From positions 943,994 through 1,007,993 of the forward strand of contig NC_059256.1 in NCBI RefSeq assembly GCF_017591435.1: a stretch of 64,000 nt of DNA, given 5' to 3'. Of the stretch, positions 10,147 to 20,119 are shown piece by piece. The notes under the pieces are model-generated. The model was not told the origin of the DNA, did no database searches, and saw only the letters and a list, made by a program, of their open reading frames with translations. Source of the DNA: Portunus trituberculatus. Taxonomy: Eukaryota > Arthropoda > Malacostraca > Decapoda > Portunidae. Position 1 is the stretch's first letter, and every line of letters starts with the position of its first letter. A program made the position numbers and the translations under genes.

Positions 10147-10458
10147 CTCCCTTAATGCATGGGGAAAGGACTGAGAAATTGTGCCCATAGATCAATATCG
10201 CACTAATCGAGTAATAGAACTCTATAATAAGAATAAGATTGGGACCAGGACCCATCAAGAGTGACCCCCGAGACCACCCCATGACTGGCCTCAAATCAAT
10301 CATTCCTGAAATATAAAACATTATTATTCCACATTCATCAAAGCTCTTACTTACATACTGTGGCTGGACAGTGAGCCTGAGATATGAGATGTTGTGCCAA
10401 GCAGGGCGCCGTCCTCGACTCTGTCCTGGTCTGTGGAGCAAGGAAGAAAAGGGGCCAT

Positions 10459-12474
10459 GATGGAGCTCACTGAAACAGATGAGAGAGACAGAGAGAGAGA
10501 GAGAGGGAATGAATGGGGCAGTGTGTCATCCAGGAAGCCTCCACATACTCTGGACCTTGGCCTTGGGGTGGGACATTGAAAGTCTTGGTAAGGGGGAAGA
10601 AGGTCAGTGCCATAGAGGAACAATACACAAACATTGCACTCAAACAAATATCAAACACAGACCAGGTTAGTATTTGTTTTACTGAAGTGTAAGCATATCT
10701 CCATTAAAGCCTGTCTTATGAAATGCGTGCATTCACCCACACCTGCATTCCACTAACCCTCATCACTTTTGGAGAAGTATTCTTTGCTTAAAAATCACAC
10801 ACATTTTCCAGTAAACAACAAGCAAAGATAGAGCAGTGCGGCAGCAGCCATTCCTCCCGCTGATCGAATCCGAGGCACTTGGTGAGCACCGTGTGCCACC
10901 CAGAACAGTGACCTGCCTCACAGGTGCCAGAGAGTGCAGGTGCAGACCAGCAAACAGTGCTTCTCAGTGACAACACCCAGCGTGACCAATGACACACCAC
11001 TGCTCCATAAGCAGGCCAGTGTCCCTCAGTAAGGTTCCTTTATTGCAAAAACTACTGCATTGACAAAATATAGGATGTACCTTTTTCTCAAAATTTTGCC
11101 TTAAAAATTGTCATGTCTAAAATTGTCCTGTGTCTAATATGCTAAGTTGAGACTTCCAATAAGCTTATCATCTGCCTGATGGTCACTAACCTAGCTCACC
11201 ATTAGTACCTCTACCTACCTTAACTACATGCATCATTAATGTATTGCATGCATTTTTATTATTATTAATATTAAGTTTAACAAAAATGAAAGCAATCTAA
11301 TCTGTGAGGACGTGATGCATGTTTACAAATATGAGCCGATAAGTCAGAACCGTGACTCAGTGCCACCTGAAAGTGATGAATGACAACAAGTTCATGATCA
11401 TAAAATTGATAGTAAAACAAAAGAAGAAAATAGACAAAAATTGCAAGAGAAAATAAGGAAAAAAATAAATGAACCAGCCACAACAAAAGAGATAACAACA
11501 TAATGGGTGCCATGCAAAGGCAATCCCCGACAGTTAACAATTAACACCCTGACGGGCCTCGCCGTTATGGCCACAGGAGGAAAATGATCAAGCTACACAA
11601 TCTCCTACAAACTACAAGTGGTAGATTATTCTAAGGAGCATGGCAATAGAGCAGCAGCAAGGCCCTCTAGGCCGCCACCTACAGAAAAAATTGTACGTGT
11701 GTGGCACGTATAAAGAGCACAAGGAAAGGTAAACGTAACATTCGTTGCCCAGCCTCACATTGGCCACAACTTGAGGATGACATTGGTTGGTTGCAAGGTT
11801 GAGTTTTGTTTAGTATCCTTCGTGGGCCACGGTGTAACGGATACAGCCGTGAGTGTAGTATTGGCAATGATACTCAGTGTAAACAATCCAACAGCGGGGT
11901 TACCATATCCACCCGCCATCAACGCTATCAAAGCATTTTCAGAGTTTTTTTATGTGATTCTGTTGATTTCAGATCTCTTTTGCAATTCACATTACTTCAT
12001 GTAATCCTCCCCCACCCAAAAACCACAATTTCCCAGAGGCCCCATGAGATTGTTGAGAATGAGAAGCAAGCACAAAATTGAATTTAAAAAACAATCATAA
12101 CTTGAAAAATATTAGTCTGTGACAGAAATGACATACCATCAAACTGACCATGTTTTCTGCTTATATAATGTGTTGGCTACATTGCCCTCAACAGTATAAC
12201 CTTAAATACACTAAAAACTTTTTCTTTTCCTGAAACTGACCTGCTGAAATGTGGATGTGTCTTATAAGCCTGTGCGTCCTACAAGACGTCAGATACAGTG
12301 AGTGAGCTTTGACTGCCTGGGTTAGGTTAGGCCAGGGCAGGTTTGGTTAGGTTAGGTTAGGTCAGTTAGTGGTTGTGTTACCTTAGTAAAGTTAGGTTCA
12401 TTCCACTGAGATTAGTTGGTTGTCAGTAAGGTTAGCTTCATCCATTTAGCTCACTCAATAAGGTTAGGTTAGTT
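10459..12474. other. Upstream part of the integrase-like gene and flank, copy 1; no further gene supported
   Basis: 10504-10590 holds a block (GGAAGCCTCCA and GGACCTTGGCCTTG) also found at 370-420 and 26445-26490, always next to the exon-1-type sequence; it may be a 5' untranslated exon. A short (CT)n tract precedes the exon 1 acceptor TTTCAG. From 10600 to 12300 I see no coding signal, only AT-rich sequence. A TTAGG-like stretch begins near 12311. Confidence 0.4.
12311..12474. repeat. Interrupted TTAGG-like repeat, copy 1
   Basis: Several GGTTAGGTTAGG blocks with GGTCAG and GGTTAGC variants. TTAGG is the arthropod telomere unit. The gypsy element inserted in the last of these (GGTTAGTT). 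Copy 2 equivalent: about 28231-28400. Confidence 0.7.
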
Positions 12475-12804
12475 TGTAAGGAGTTGAAAGCTGATTCCAG
12501 TAGCTGATGCAGTTTATTGACACCTTGAACATATACACAAAGTTATAAGATAATAAATGCGAATCCTAAAAATCCTATGCAACCATATGGTGGTATTTAA
12601 AGTAACAGGCAATTATTACACTTGTCTTCTTGTACAATAAATGTTAAACATAATACTACACTCATATTTGATCAAATGCCATATCACAAAATCATAGAAA
12701 AAGAAGATTAAAATATCTTTGTAAGTTTGTTTTAGTCACCGTCAATCTGCTCCGTTCTCTTCGGAGATTGTGTTGATTGAAGGGGTGACTCAATCAACGT
12801 TACA
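12475..12804 (-). repeat. 3' LTR of the CsRn1-type element
   Basis: 330 bp, TG...CA, same length as the other LTR and differing by only a few substitutions, for example around 12695, 12783 and 12793. Confidence 0.95.
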
Positions 12805-13015
12805 AATACTCCCCCCGCAAGAGAGTCCCTGCCTAGTTAAAGATCAAGTTTCTCTGGCTGTCGAATGAGCCGTCCTGCGCAGGATGAGGCCAGGCGAGGT
12901 CTATCTGCAGAGACTGGTGTAGGAGGAGGTGCACATGAGTGGTCTGACATAGAAGTATGGCCATCAACAAGGGGCGATGTCGATGCAGATTCCTCTTCCT
13001 CTAAGTAGGCAGGCT

Positions 13016-16000
13016 TTAACGGTCGATGGACACCCAGTCGCTGCGTCCGGCTATGCTGAGATGAAATGCCTTGGAGTTACGCTCCAGGACGGCGTAGGGT
13101 CCCCGGTAGGGGCGGGTGAGGGGTGACTTGTGAGCATCGTTCCTCACGAAGACAAACTTACAGGCTTTGAGTAACTTCGGGAGGTGCCGTGTGGGCAACT
13201 TCTTGAGTGTCTTGACGCATGGCCGGTACTTCCCCACCACCTGGCGTAGTCTGGCGAGGTAGTTGCCATCTTCAGTGGTATAGAATGATGGAAAGAACTC
13301 TCCTGGAACAACGAGGGGCTCTCCAAACACCATCTCAGCAGGGGAGACGCGTAGTCCCTCATTGGGCGATGTCCGGATCCCAAGGAGGACCCAGGGTAGT
13401 TGGGCCCTCCAGTTTGGTCCAGTACATCGTGCCATCAGCGCAGCCTTTAGGGTGCGGTGGGTTCGCTCTACCATACCATTGGCTGCTGGTTTGTATGCCG
13501 TGGTGTGATGGATGTTTGTCCCCATTAATTCTCCCAAGGACGTCCACAAGTGAGAGATGAAAGCAGGACCCCGGTCGGAAGTGATCTCATCTGGAACGCC
13601 AAAGCGGCTGATCCATCCATGTAAGAGGGCTTCTGCGCAGTCTTGAGCGGTAGCGTTTTTCATGGGGATTGCCTCAGGCCATCGTGTGGAGCGTTCTGTA
13701 GCGGTGAAGAGGTATTGTGCTCCGTCTGATGGTGGAAGGGGACCAACCACATCGACATGAAGATGTCCAAAACGACGTTTGGGCTGGTGGAATTCTCCTG
13801 TCCCCGACTCAGTGTGGCGGCTGACTTTGCTGGTCTGGCAGGCGAAACAGCAACGTGCCCACTGCTTTATATCCTTATTCATTTTATGCCAGACAAATTT
13901 TTCCTTTATCAGATGGGTGCTCGACCGTCCAGATGGATGCAACAACCCATGGATGATGTCAAAGATTTGGCGGCGGAAGGGCTTCGGGATGAGAGGGCGT
14001 GGTCGACCGGTGCTGACATCACAGAGGATGGTGCGGCCCCTGTCTCCGAAGTTGATGTCCTTCCATTGGAGTCCGGTTATGGCGGTGCGGTAGGCTGCAG
14101 TCTCAGGGTCGTCCTCTTGGGCAGTTGCTATCTCATCATAGTTAATTCCGAGGTGGACCGAGTTTATCTCCACTCTTGAGAGGGCATCTGCCACTGGAAT
14201 CAGCTTTCCGGTGGTGTACGCGATGGTGCAGTTGAACTCGGCGATGCTGGACAGTTTCCGCTGTTGTCGGTTAGACCAAACATCACCCAGTTTGGAGAAG
14301 GCGTGAACCAGTGGCTGGTGGTCTGTACGGATGGTGAATGGGCTTCCTTCAAGGAGGTGTTTGAAGTGACGAACAGCTAGGTATACAGCAAGTAGTTCTC
14401 GGTTGAAAGTACTATATTTTGCTTCTGCTTGTCTTAGTTTCCTACTGAAGAATCCCAGCGGTCGCATCGTACCCTTAATAGTCTGCTCGATGACTGCTCC
14501 AACAGCGACGGAACTTGCGTCCGTGGTGAGCGTGAGAGGAGTCCCGGGGCAGAGGAAAGAGAGAGTTGTAGCTGCAGCGAGGGCGGTCTTAGTCGCCTCG
14601 AAGGCTTTCTGCTGTTTTGGTCCCCATTCCAGCTTCTTCGGCTTGCCAGCTAGAGAACTGTAGAGCGGTTCCATGATTTGGGCAATCTTCGGGAGGAAAC
14701 GGTGGTAGTAGTTGACCATACCTAAGAATTCTTGGAGTCTTTTGATGGTGGTGGGAGAAGGAAATTTCGAAACTGCATCCACCTTGCACGGGAGAGGGGA
14801 GACTCCAGATGGTGATATCTGATGGCCAAGGAATTCCACAGATGCAGCACCAAAACAGCATTTGTCTTGACGCACCACTAGGCCATTGTCCTGGAGTCGT
14901 TGCAGAACGCTCCAGAGATGCTGGAGGTGTTCCTCGGTGTTCTTGGAGAAGACCAGGATGTCATCCATGTAGCAGGCGCAGAATGGAAAATCACCGAGGA
15001 TGCCATCTATTAGGCGTTGAAAGGTAGCCCCTGAATTTCTGAGTCCAAAGGTGGAGTAGTTGAATGTGTAATTCCCGAAAGGTGTGATGACTGCAGTCTT
15101 GGGTATGTCCTCTGGGGAAACTGGAACTTGGAAGTAGCCTTTTAGGAGGTCGAGCTTGGAGAAAATCTTGGCCCCATGTAGATTTGAAGTAAGGTCCGCC
15201 ATGTTGGGAAGGGGGAAGTGATCTGGTTCCGTAACGAGATTGAGGCGTCTGTAGTCGCCACAGGGCCGCCAGGTTCCATCAGCTTTCTTGACGAGGTGAA
15301 GAGGTGATGCCCAAGGATTTGATGACCTCTGACATATGCCCATTCGTTCCATGTCGGCGTAAGCTTGCTTTGCTGCTTGAAGCTTCTCAGGAGAGAGGCG
15401 TCTAAACCTGGAGTGAATGGGAGGGCCTGTCGTCTTGATGTAGTGGAAAATTCCATGTTTTTTTGGGTTGCCAGACTTCTGACAAAGTTCTGGTCGGAAT
15501 ACTTCAGGAAATTCTTGGCTGAGCGTGTCATAGGGTGTATCTGTCCTCACCGAGCAGATTTCTGGGTGCCAGTGGTGGCAGCCAAGGGGTGTTGAGCGGA
15601 AGGTTGCTACATCCAGCAGTTTACGGTTGGTGACGTCGACGAGCAGTCCATAATGACTTAGGAAATCTGCTCTCAGGAGAGGTGTCTTGACATCGGAGAT
15701 GATGAAATCCCAGGAAAAGCTGCGTTCGGCTGCTTGAATAGGGATGGTTCGTGTACCGTAGGTTGGAATTGTGGTACCGTTGGCCGCGATGAGCTTGATG
15801 TTTGATGGATGTGTGGACGGGCTGTATCTATCTTTTGCCGTGGCTGGGAAAAGGGAACGGAAAGCTCCCGTGTCCACCAAAAATTTGCGGCCGGATAAGA
15901 CGTCTGTGACGAAGAAACCCGAAGTAGGTGAAACAAGTGCGTTGGTATTCCCGACTCTGGGTTCCGGAGGGACCACCACTGTGGTCAGCGGTGACCTTGT

Positions 16001-16075
16001 TAGAAGTTTTTTGGCCACTGGCAACTGGGGGCGCATTTGCGAGCTCCAGCCCCAAACTTGAAATGGTAGAAGCAT
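13016..16075 (-). CDS. pol: CsRn1-type pol polyprotein (protease, RT, RNase H, integrase)
   Basis: One open frame of 1019 codons that overlaps the end of gag in a different frame, so expression would need a -1 shift. Domains in order: protease with LVDTGA near residue 67; RT with GDYRRLNLV, LDLLKGYFQVP, and the catalytic YMDD at about residue 367; RNase H with TTDASS, NRELLAVY and RTDHQPL, ending at ADALS; integrase with HHCC (HLIKEKF, then CCFAC), then catalytic Asp in VDVVGP, Asp in TSDRGPAF and Glu in GMVERTHR; then a GPY/F module with RPYRGPYAVL. The frame stops at 13016 just after WVSIDR. A one-base loss there appears to cut off about 50 C-terminal residues that remain readable in the next frame. 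All catalytic residues are present. Plus-strand frames here are shadows. Confidence 0.95.
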   Translation of the reverse strand: MLLPFQVWGWSSQMRPQLPVAKKLLTRSPLTTVVVPPEPRVGNTNALVSPTSGFFVTDVLSGRKFLVDTGAFRSLFPATAKDRYSPSTHPSNIKLIAANGTTIPTYGTRTIPIQAAERSFSWDFIISDVKTPLLRADFLSHYGLLVDVTNRKLLDVATFRSTPLGCHHWHPEICSVRTDTPYDTLSQEFPEVFRPELCQKSGNPKKHGIFHYIKTTGPPIHSRFRRLSPEKLQAAKQAYADMERMGICQRSSNPWASPLHLVKKADGTWRPCGDYRRLNLVTEPDHFPLPNMADLTSNLHGAKIFSKLDLLKGYFQVPVSPEDIPKTAVITPFGNYTFNYSTFGLRNSGATFQRLIDGILGDFPFCACYMDDILVFSKNTEEHLQHLWSVLQRLQDNGLVVRQDKCCFGAASVEFLGHQISPSGVSPLPCKVDAVSKFPSPTTIKRLQEFLGMVNYYHRFLPKIAQIMEPLYSSLAGKPKKLEWGPKQQKAFEATKTALAAATTLSFLCPGTPLTLTTDASSVAVGAVIEQTIKGTMRPLGFFSRKLRQAEAKYSTFNRELLAVYLAVRHFKHLLEGSPFTIRTDHQPLVHAFSKLGDVWSNRQQRKLSSIAEFNCTIAYTTGKLIPVADALSRVEINSVHLGINYDEIATAQEDDPETAAYRTAITGLQWKDINFGDRGRTILCDVSTGRPRPLIPKPFRRQIFDIIHGLLHPSGRSSTHLIKEKFVWHKMNKDIKQWARCCFACQTSKVSRHTESGTGEFHQPKRRFGHLHVDVVGPLPPSDGAQYLFTATERSTRWPEAIPMKNATAQDCAEALLHGWISRFGVPDEITSDRGPAFISHLWTSLGELMGTNIHHTTAYKPAANGMVERTHRTLKAALMARCTGPNWRAQLPWVLLGIRTSPNEGLRVSPAEMVFGEPLVVPGEFFPSFYTTEDGNYLARLRQVVGKYRPCVKTLKKLPTRHLPKLLKACKFVFVRNDAHKSPLTRPYRGPYAVLERNSKAFHLSIAGRSDWVSIDR

Positions 16076-16773
16076 AGGCCATGGGACGGGTGATGGCCGG
16101 AAGCACCTGGTTTGCGGTCACGGGCCTGGTTGTTGGGCATCCATTTGCAAACGGTAGACTTGGCTGCATTGGTGTTGGGGAGGTCTTCAACTACCGCAGA
16201 GCAGACAGCGTCAGGGATGTGTGATGCCTTTGCAGCATTGATGAGATTGTCCGCCTTCTTTATGAGGTCTTCCATAGGGCTGTCATCAGCTTCGTATAAG
16301 GCGGCTCTCACAGACGAGGGAAGACATTGCAGCCACAGTTCTCGAAACAAGTCTACATGCCGTGGTTTGTTGGTTGTAGGATCAAGGCCAGGCATTGTGG
16401 CTAGAGCTTGCATCTCGTTCCACGCTGCATGTGCTGTGGTGTCTCCTAGAGGTATTTGTGGAAGATTTAGGAGACGTTGTGCCCGGGCACTAACAGAGAG
16501 TGTGAATTCTTGCAGAAGATACTTCTTGAGGTCTTCGTAGACGACGTCTTTGTCCTGGTTGTCTAGCCATGCAGCGATGCGAGGGAAAAGTTCCTCAGGG
16601 ATGGCCTCTAAGACGTAGTCGGCCTTGGTGCGTGGATCCGTGACTTTTCTCAGCCGGAACTGGACCTCCACTCGCCGGAACCATGAAGTAGCTTCCTTGG
16701 AGCAGAAGGGTGACAGCTTCACTGCGATGGCGTGCACAGAGGGTCCCATGGCGTCAGGCTTCTTCTCGTCCAT
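16000..16773 (-). CDS. gag: CsRn1-type gag protein
   Basis: 257 codons from the ATG at 16773 (MDEKKPDAM). The frame is open further upstream but that part runs into the LTR, so the internal ATG is preferred. The capsid-like helical core carries FCSKEATSWFRRVEVQF and FRELWLQCLPSSVR. The C-terminal Cys-His box CFYHFKFGAGARKCAPSC has the CX2HX9CX3C spacing described for CsRn1-group gags instead of the usual CCHC knuckle. It ends just inside the start of pol. Uninterrupted. Confidence 0.9.
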   Translation of the reverse strand: MDEKKPDAMGPSVHAIAVKLSPFCSKEATSWFRRVEVQFRLRKVTDPRTKADYVLEAIPEELFPRIAAWLDNQDKDVVYEDLKKYLLQEFTLSVSARAQRLLNLPQIPLGDTTAHAAWNEMQALATMPGLDPTTNKPRHVDLFRELWLQCLPSSVRAALYEADDSPMEDLIKKADNLINAAKASHIPDAVCSAVVEDLPNTNAAKSTVCKWMPNNQARDRKPGASGHHPSHGLCFYHFKFGAGARKCAPSCQWPKNF

Positions 16774-16809
16774 CGTTGAGGGGTAGTTCCATGTCGAAGG
16801 GTCACCAGT

Positions 16810-17139
16810 TGTAAGGAGTTGAAAGCTGATTCCAGTAGCTGATGCAGTTTGTTGACACCTTGAACATATACACAAAGTTATAAGATAATAAATGTGAATC
16901 CTAAAAATCCTATGCAACCATATGGTGGTATTTAAAGTAACAGGCAATTATTACACTTGTCTTCTTGTACAATAAATGTTAAACATAATACTACAATCAT
17001 ATTTGATAAAATGCCATATCACAAAATCATAGAAAAAAAATATTAAAATATCTTTGTAAGTTTGTTTTATTCACCGTCAATCTGCTCTGTTCTCTTCAGA
17101 GATTGTGTTGATTGAAGGGATGACTCAAGCAACGTTACA
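16810..17139 (-). repeat. 5' LTR of the CsRn1-type element
   Basis: 330 bp; on the minus strand it is followed directly by the primer-binding site (about 16808-16792, TGGTGACCC then CGACATGG after a 2-base insertion relative to a tRNA-Trp complement). Confidence 0.95.
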
Positions 17140-17239
17140 AGTTTGGTTGCGTCACTCAGGTCAGTACAGATATGCCAGTAAGGTCACCTTAGTTCAGCTA
17201 GGACAGGAAAGTCACTCAAGCTGATATGTCAATGAGGTC

Positions 17240-17612
17240 AGCTTAGTTCAGTGTTGTCAATAAGATCAGCTTAGTTCAGTGTTGTCATTAAGATCAGCTT
17301 AGTTCAGTGTTGTCAGTAAGATCAGGTTAGTTCAGTGTTGTCAGTAAAATCAGCTTAGTTCAGTGTTGTCATTAAGATCAGCTTAATTCAATGTTGTCAG
17401 TAAGATCAACTTAGTTCAGTGTTGTCAGTAAGATAAACTTAGTTCAGTGTTGCCAGTAAGATCAGCTTAGTTCAGTGTTGTCAGTAAGATCAGCTTAGTT
17501 CAGTGTTGTCAATAACATCAGCTTAGTTCAGTGTTGTCAGTAAGATCAGCTTAGTTCAGTGTTGTCAGTAAGATCAGCTTAGTTCAGTGTTGTCAGTAAG
17601 GTCAGTTTAAGC
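17240..17612. repeat. 28-bp minisatellite, 13 units (copy 1)
   Basis: Period exactly 28 bp (AGTTCAG at 17245, 17273, ... 17581), unit core AGTTCAGTGTTGTCAG then TAAGATCAGCTT. It merges on the left into GTCAGTAAGGTCA-type sequence derived from the TTAGG-like region. Copy 2 has 12 units. Confidence 0.95.
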
Positions 17613-17907
17613 TGGTTAAGGCAAGCATCAAAACTGCATTTTGGGGATTTTTTTTTTTTTTTTTTCACTTCTGAATATTTCTTGCTCGCCCGGTGCTTGA
17701 GACCAAATATTATTGTTCTATGATGTTCACTTGCAAAAACTAAATGTCATTTCTCCCAGGAAGCCTTTTTTAAATGTCCTGCACTCTTGCATCATTGCCT
17801 GAGTCACAAGGAAAAAAATGATGTATCACTCAATGTTTGGTTCAACATAAGAGATTTTATATGAATATTTTTTTCTCTTGATAAATTTCACACTCTGGCG
17901 TCCTTAC

Positions 17908-18103
17908 CATCAGCAAAGACAGGAACTGTGATGCATTCCTTCATTGCGAGCCAGTGTTTGCCGAGGCGTGGAGGGGAAAGGGTCGTCACGTTTGTGACTG
18001 TACTTTTCAGTAATAGCATCCTTACAGGCAGGAATTGACGAGATTTACAACCAGAAACTTCAATAAGAAGCAATAAAGCAGACAAGACGAGAACCAACCA
18101 CAG
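17908..18103 (-). CDS. Putative exon with a hydrophobic N-terminal segment, copy 1
   Basis: On the minus strand, TGACAG/CTGTGG to GATG/GTAAGG encloses 196 bp open in one frame. It starts with a hydrophobic run LWLVLVLSALLLLIEVSGC, which looks like a signal peptide or membrane segment, followed by about 45 residues of mixed composition ending TVPVFADG. There is no ATG in the hydrophobic part, so an upstream exon would have to supply the start. Copy 2 keeps the frame and both splice sites with only a few amino-acid changes. Family not recognised. A chance frame cannot be excluded. Confidence 0.3.
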
Positions 18104-18109
18104 CTGTCA

Positions 18110-19580
18110 CTGAGAGCTGTGATAAGATACATATGAAATACGTGTCATCATAACTACACATGGGCCATGCAGGCCCTGCCTTGCCCAGGCAACGTGCTGT
18201 CTAACCCAGCCACCACCACACTGGCTTGTCTAGCTTCACACATGTTGTAAGCTGCCAAAGCACTCGTTTCAAGACTAGCTTTACCATCACAACTAGCCTC
18301 TTATCATTATACAACTCAGAAATAAGCTTGATAACAACACTATTACAAGATATTATTTGGACACAGAGGTATGAAGTTGAACCAGAGAAGTACAAAATAA
18401 CTTCACAGTGTTCCTGTCTCATGTCAACACACTAGTGAAGACTCAGAGATGTCCAGACCAGTCGTAATGTAGCAAATCGCCATGATTTTGCTGATGGTGC
18501 CTTTCGACACTGACTTAAGAGTGAAAATTATCTAGAAAAGCAGGGAGGTGATGTATTATCATCCTATCAAGCTCCAGGAAGTCACCATTGTATACACAAT
18601 CATGTGTGAAAATTTCATGTCAATCAGATGAATAAAATAGTAAAACAACGACAAAGTGAAAAAAATCTTTAGGAGCGAATATCTCTTTACACTTCAAACA
18701 TTTTCTCTAAATCAGTATAAACTCTGGTCAACTTTTGTTTGGAATCATTTCAAATGCCATTTTTGTTGGGAATAGATTTTGATAATGTCAATAGAAAATG
18801 AGATAAAAGAACATTTTTAAAAATCTAGAAAAAAATCTAAAATTTTCCTTTGAAATAAAAGAAAAAAGATAAAATCATTTTCCAGCAAAAGTTGCATGCT
18901 TGTGCAAAGTTTCTGTTATTTCCTTTAAAGCAATTAAGTGAAAAATGAATTAAGAGAAAATAAAAGACAAAAGAAATGTGAGGTTTGTATCCCTAACGCC
19001 ATTCACCCAAGCTTGATGAAATTTATACAGTGACCTCCATGTGCACCCAAACAACAACTTACCACTCTTACCATAAGCAAAATGTGACTCGTGTTAAGTT
19101 AATTTGCCGCGCTCCTAAAGTCAGAAACGTCAGTCTAGTTTGGGTCAGAAAGATCAGTTTTGTTTAGTTTGGTTGAGTCAGTAAGGTCAGTTTACTTTGA
19201 TTGGTCAGTTCAGTTAACTCAGTAAGGTCAGTCCAGTTCAGTTGGGTATGTACAGGGGGGTTAGATGAGTTAGGTCAGGAAGGTCAGTTTGGTTGCAAGG
19301 TCAGTGAGCTAAGTATTTTTAACCCCACACATATGCCTCACATATTTGTCACAATCGCTGTTTTTTTGGGGCCGGCTTACAATCTTTCTCAGACGTCACA
19401 TGATCTAGATATTTAACAGATTGTTGATCAAATGTGCATTTAATGAACCGTGCCATTCTCAGACCACAGCGGTCTCCTGCAGGGAACAGTCCCTCCAAAG
19501 CCTAGCTACTGGACCATATCTCAGGGACACTTGTGGTCAGGGTTGAACCCTATTGCTCAGGAGCTTTACAAGTGCACAAG
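18110..19580. other. Noncoding part of unit copy 1
   Basis: AT-rich, no coding support. Both strands show a frame at 18201-18435, which is preserved in copy 2 simply because the DNA is almost identical there. 19120-19310 has GGTCAG/GTTTAGTTTGG degenerate repeats related to the 28-bp minisatellite. Confidence 0.5.
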
Positions 19581-19616
19581 AGCTGCAGTTAAGGTCTCAC
19601 TGTGACTGTGTCTGCA

Positions 19617-19644
19617 GATGTGAATGGCCGCAGCCATTCACATC
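19617..19644. repeat. Perfect 12-bp hairpin
   Basis: GATGTGAATGGC, loop CGCA, GCCATTCACATC. Conserved at 30834-30861. It lies next to a 150-bp stretch missing from copy 2 (about 19648-19810). Confidence 0.9.
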
Positions 19645-19960
19645 TCTCCTGGCCTGTGGTGCCGGTGGCTGGCCTACCACCTAGAGCACATGCTTTCTCT
19701 GAACTAACATGCATGAGGTTTAAGAGGGATGTGTTGGCACAGATGGACGACCACATCTGTGACAGATACTGCCAGATCATGCCAGCACTCTTTGCTGACG
19801 TGGGAGGAGCCTCTGACACAGCTCCCCACCAAGGGATCCTCTACAAGCTGGCCAGCATGGGGATCTCAGGACCCACAACTGCATCATTAAAACACTTTCC
19901 AGGCCAGGCACAGAAAAATATCACATGTAGCCGTCAGTATGTCTCAAGTCACCAACACAG
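19645..19960 (+). other. Open frame of uncertain nature, perhaps an RT remnant
   Basis: The frame from 19602 reads through LFADVGGASDTAPHQGIL and YKLASMGISGPT, resembling the (F)DxxPHxxLLxKLxxxGIxG pattern of non-LTR reverse transcriptases, but no other RT motif is nearby. Copy 2 lacks the first half by deletion. Confidence 0.2.
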
Positions 19961-19984
19961 AGCACTTGGATATGTTGTCTTGAA

Positions 19985-19987
<3 letters not shown>

Positions 19988-20066
<79 letters not shown>
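19988..20066. repeat. (CT)n microsatellite at the copy 1/copy 2 junction
   Basis: Pure CT, longer than the equivalent run at 500-554. Confidence 0.95.
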
Positions 20067-20069
<3 letters not shown>

Positions 20070-20119
20070 AGTTTTTCATCAACAAATGAGTACAATCTTC
20101 ACGTCAAACACCAAATTTA

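Larger units (their letters stand above)
1061..10458 (-). pseudogene. H2C2 integrase-like gene, unit copy 1 (exon 3 deleted)
   Basis: Minus-strand exon set. Exon 1 is 10458-10355 (ATG in context CCATCATGG, donor GTAAGT). Exon 2 is 8318-8140 (acceptor TTACAG, donor GTGAGT). Exon 3 survives only as 7325 to about 7276. Exon 4 is 1178-1061 (acceptor TTCAG, donor GTAAG). Phases agree across all joins (2, 1, 0). Exon 2 encodes the helical region that precedes H2C2 domains in GIN1/KRBA2-like and Ginger proteins; exon 4 supplies the Cys pair ESC..EC and the following TQAPTPTMQP segment. In copy 1 about 220 bp spanning the HHxxxxxxxH half of the zinc site are gone, so this copy cannot make the domain. 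The catalytic DDE core is not found downstream. Introns hold a YR pseudogene, an RT remnant, a SINE and the Harbinger. Confidence 0.6.
12475..17139 (-). mobile_element. Ty3/gypsy LTR retrotransposon, CsRn1 clade, nearly intact
   Basis: 330-bp LTRs (12475-12804, 16810-17139), TG...CA ends and a 4-bp duplication AGTT on both sides. Copy 2 has the uninterrupted target (GGTTAGTTTGGTT near 28390). The minus-strand order is LTR, primer site TGGTGACCC close to a tRNA-Trp 3' end, gag, PR-RT-RH-IN, purine tract GCGGGGGGAG, LTR. The gag zinc motif is the unusual CHCC form and the protease style (VDTGA, then AANGT) also fits CsRn1. One frameshift near the pol end is the only obvious break. Confidence 0.92.
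465..19968. repeat. Large tandem unit, copy 1 (about 10.1 kb without insertions)
   Basis: From the (CT)n at 500 to the motif TTGGATATGTTG just before the (CT)n at 19988, this stretch matches 19969-31045 in the same order and orientation at what looks like high identity. Copy 1 is lengthened by a Harbinger element (1927-6681) and a gypsy element (12475-17139). It has lost about 220 bp near 7276 relative to copies 2 and 3. The left boundary is placed where similarity to the end of copy 2 stops, at about 460-470. Head-to-tail joins fall in the CT microsatellite. Confidence 0.85.

Noticed and set aside
9890..10441. Long frames over (AT)n, also at 25185-25407 and 45532-45836
   Set aside because: YIYIYI products of AT repeats, no coding meaning.
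10795..10851. Short minus-strand frame MAAAALLYLCLLFTG, signal-peptide-like, also near 26775
   Set aside because: Only 18 codons, no convincing donor (GTGTGTGAT) and no downstream exon in phase; chance hydrophobic frame is likely.
11277..11540. Minus-strand hydrophobic frame resembling a membrane protein
   Set aside because: Comes from low-complexity A/T-rich DNA; Leu/Phe run follows base composition; phase does not fit neighbouring exons.
13219..15595. Plus-strand frames across the gypsy pol
   Set aside because: Shadows of a 1019-codon minus-strand pol with clear catalytic motifs.
17240..17612. CRISPR-like array (28-bp repeats)
   Set aside because: Units are directly adjacent with no spacers, in a eukaryotic context; it is a minisatellite.
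18201..18435. Frames on both strands identical in copies 1 and 2
   Set aside because: Identity reflects recent duplication; open on both strands with no motif, splice site or family resemblance.
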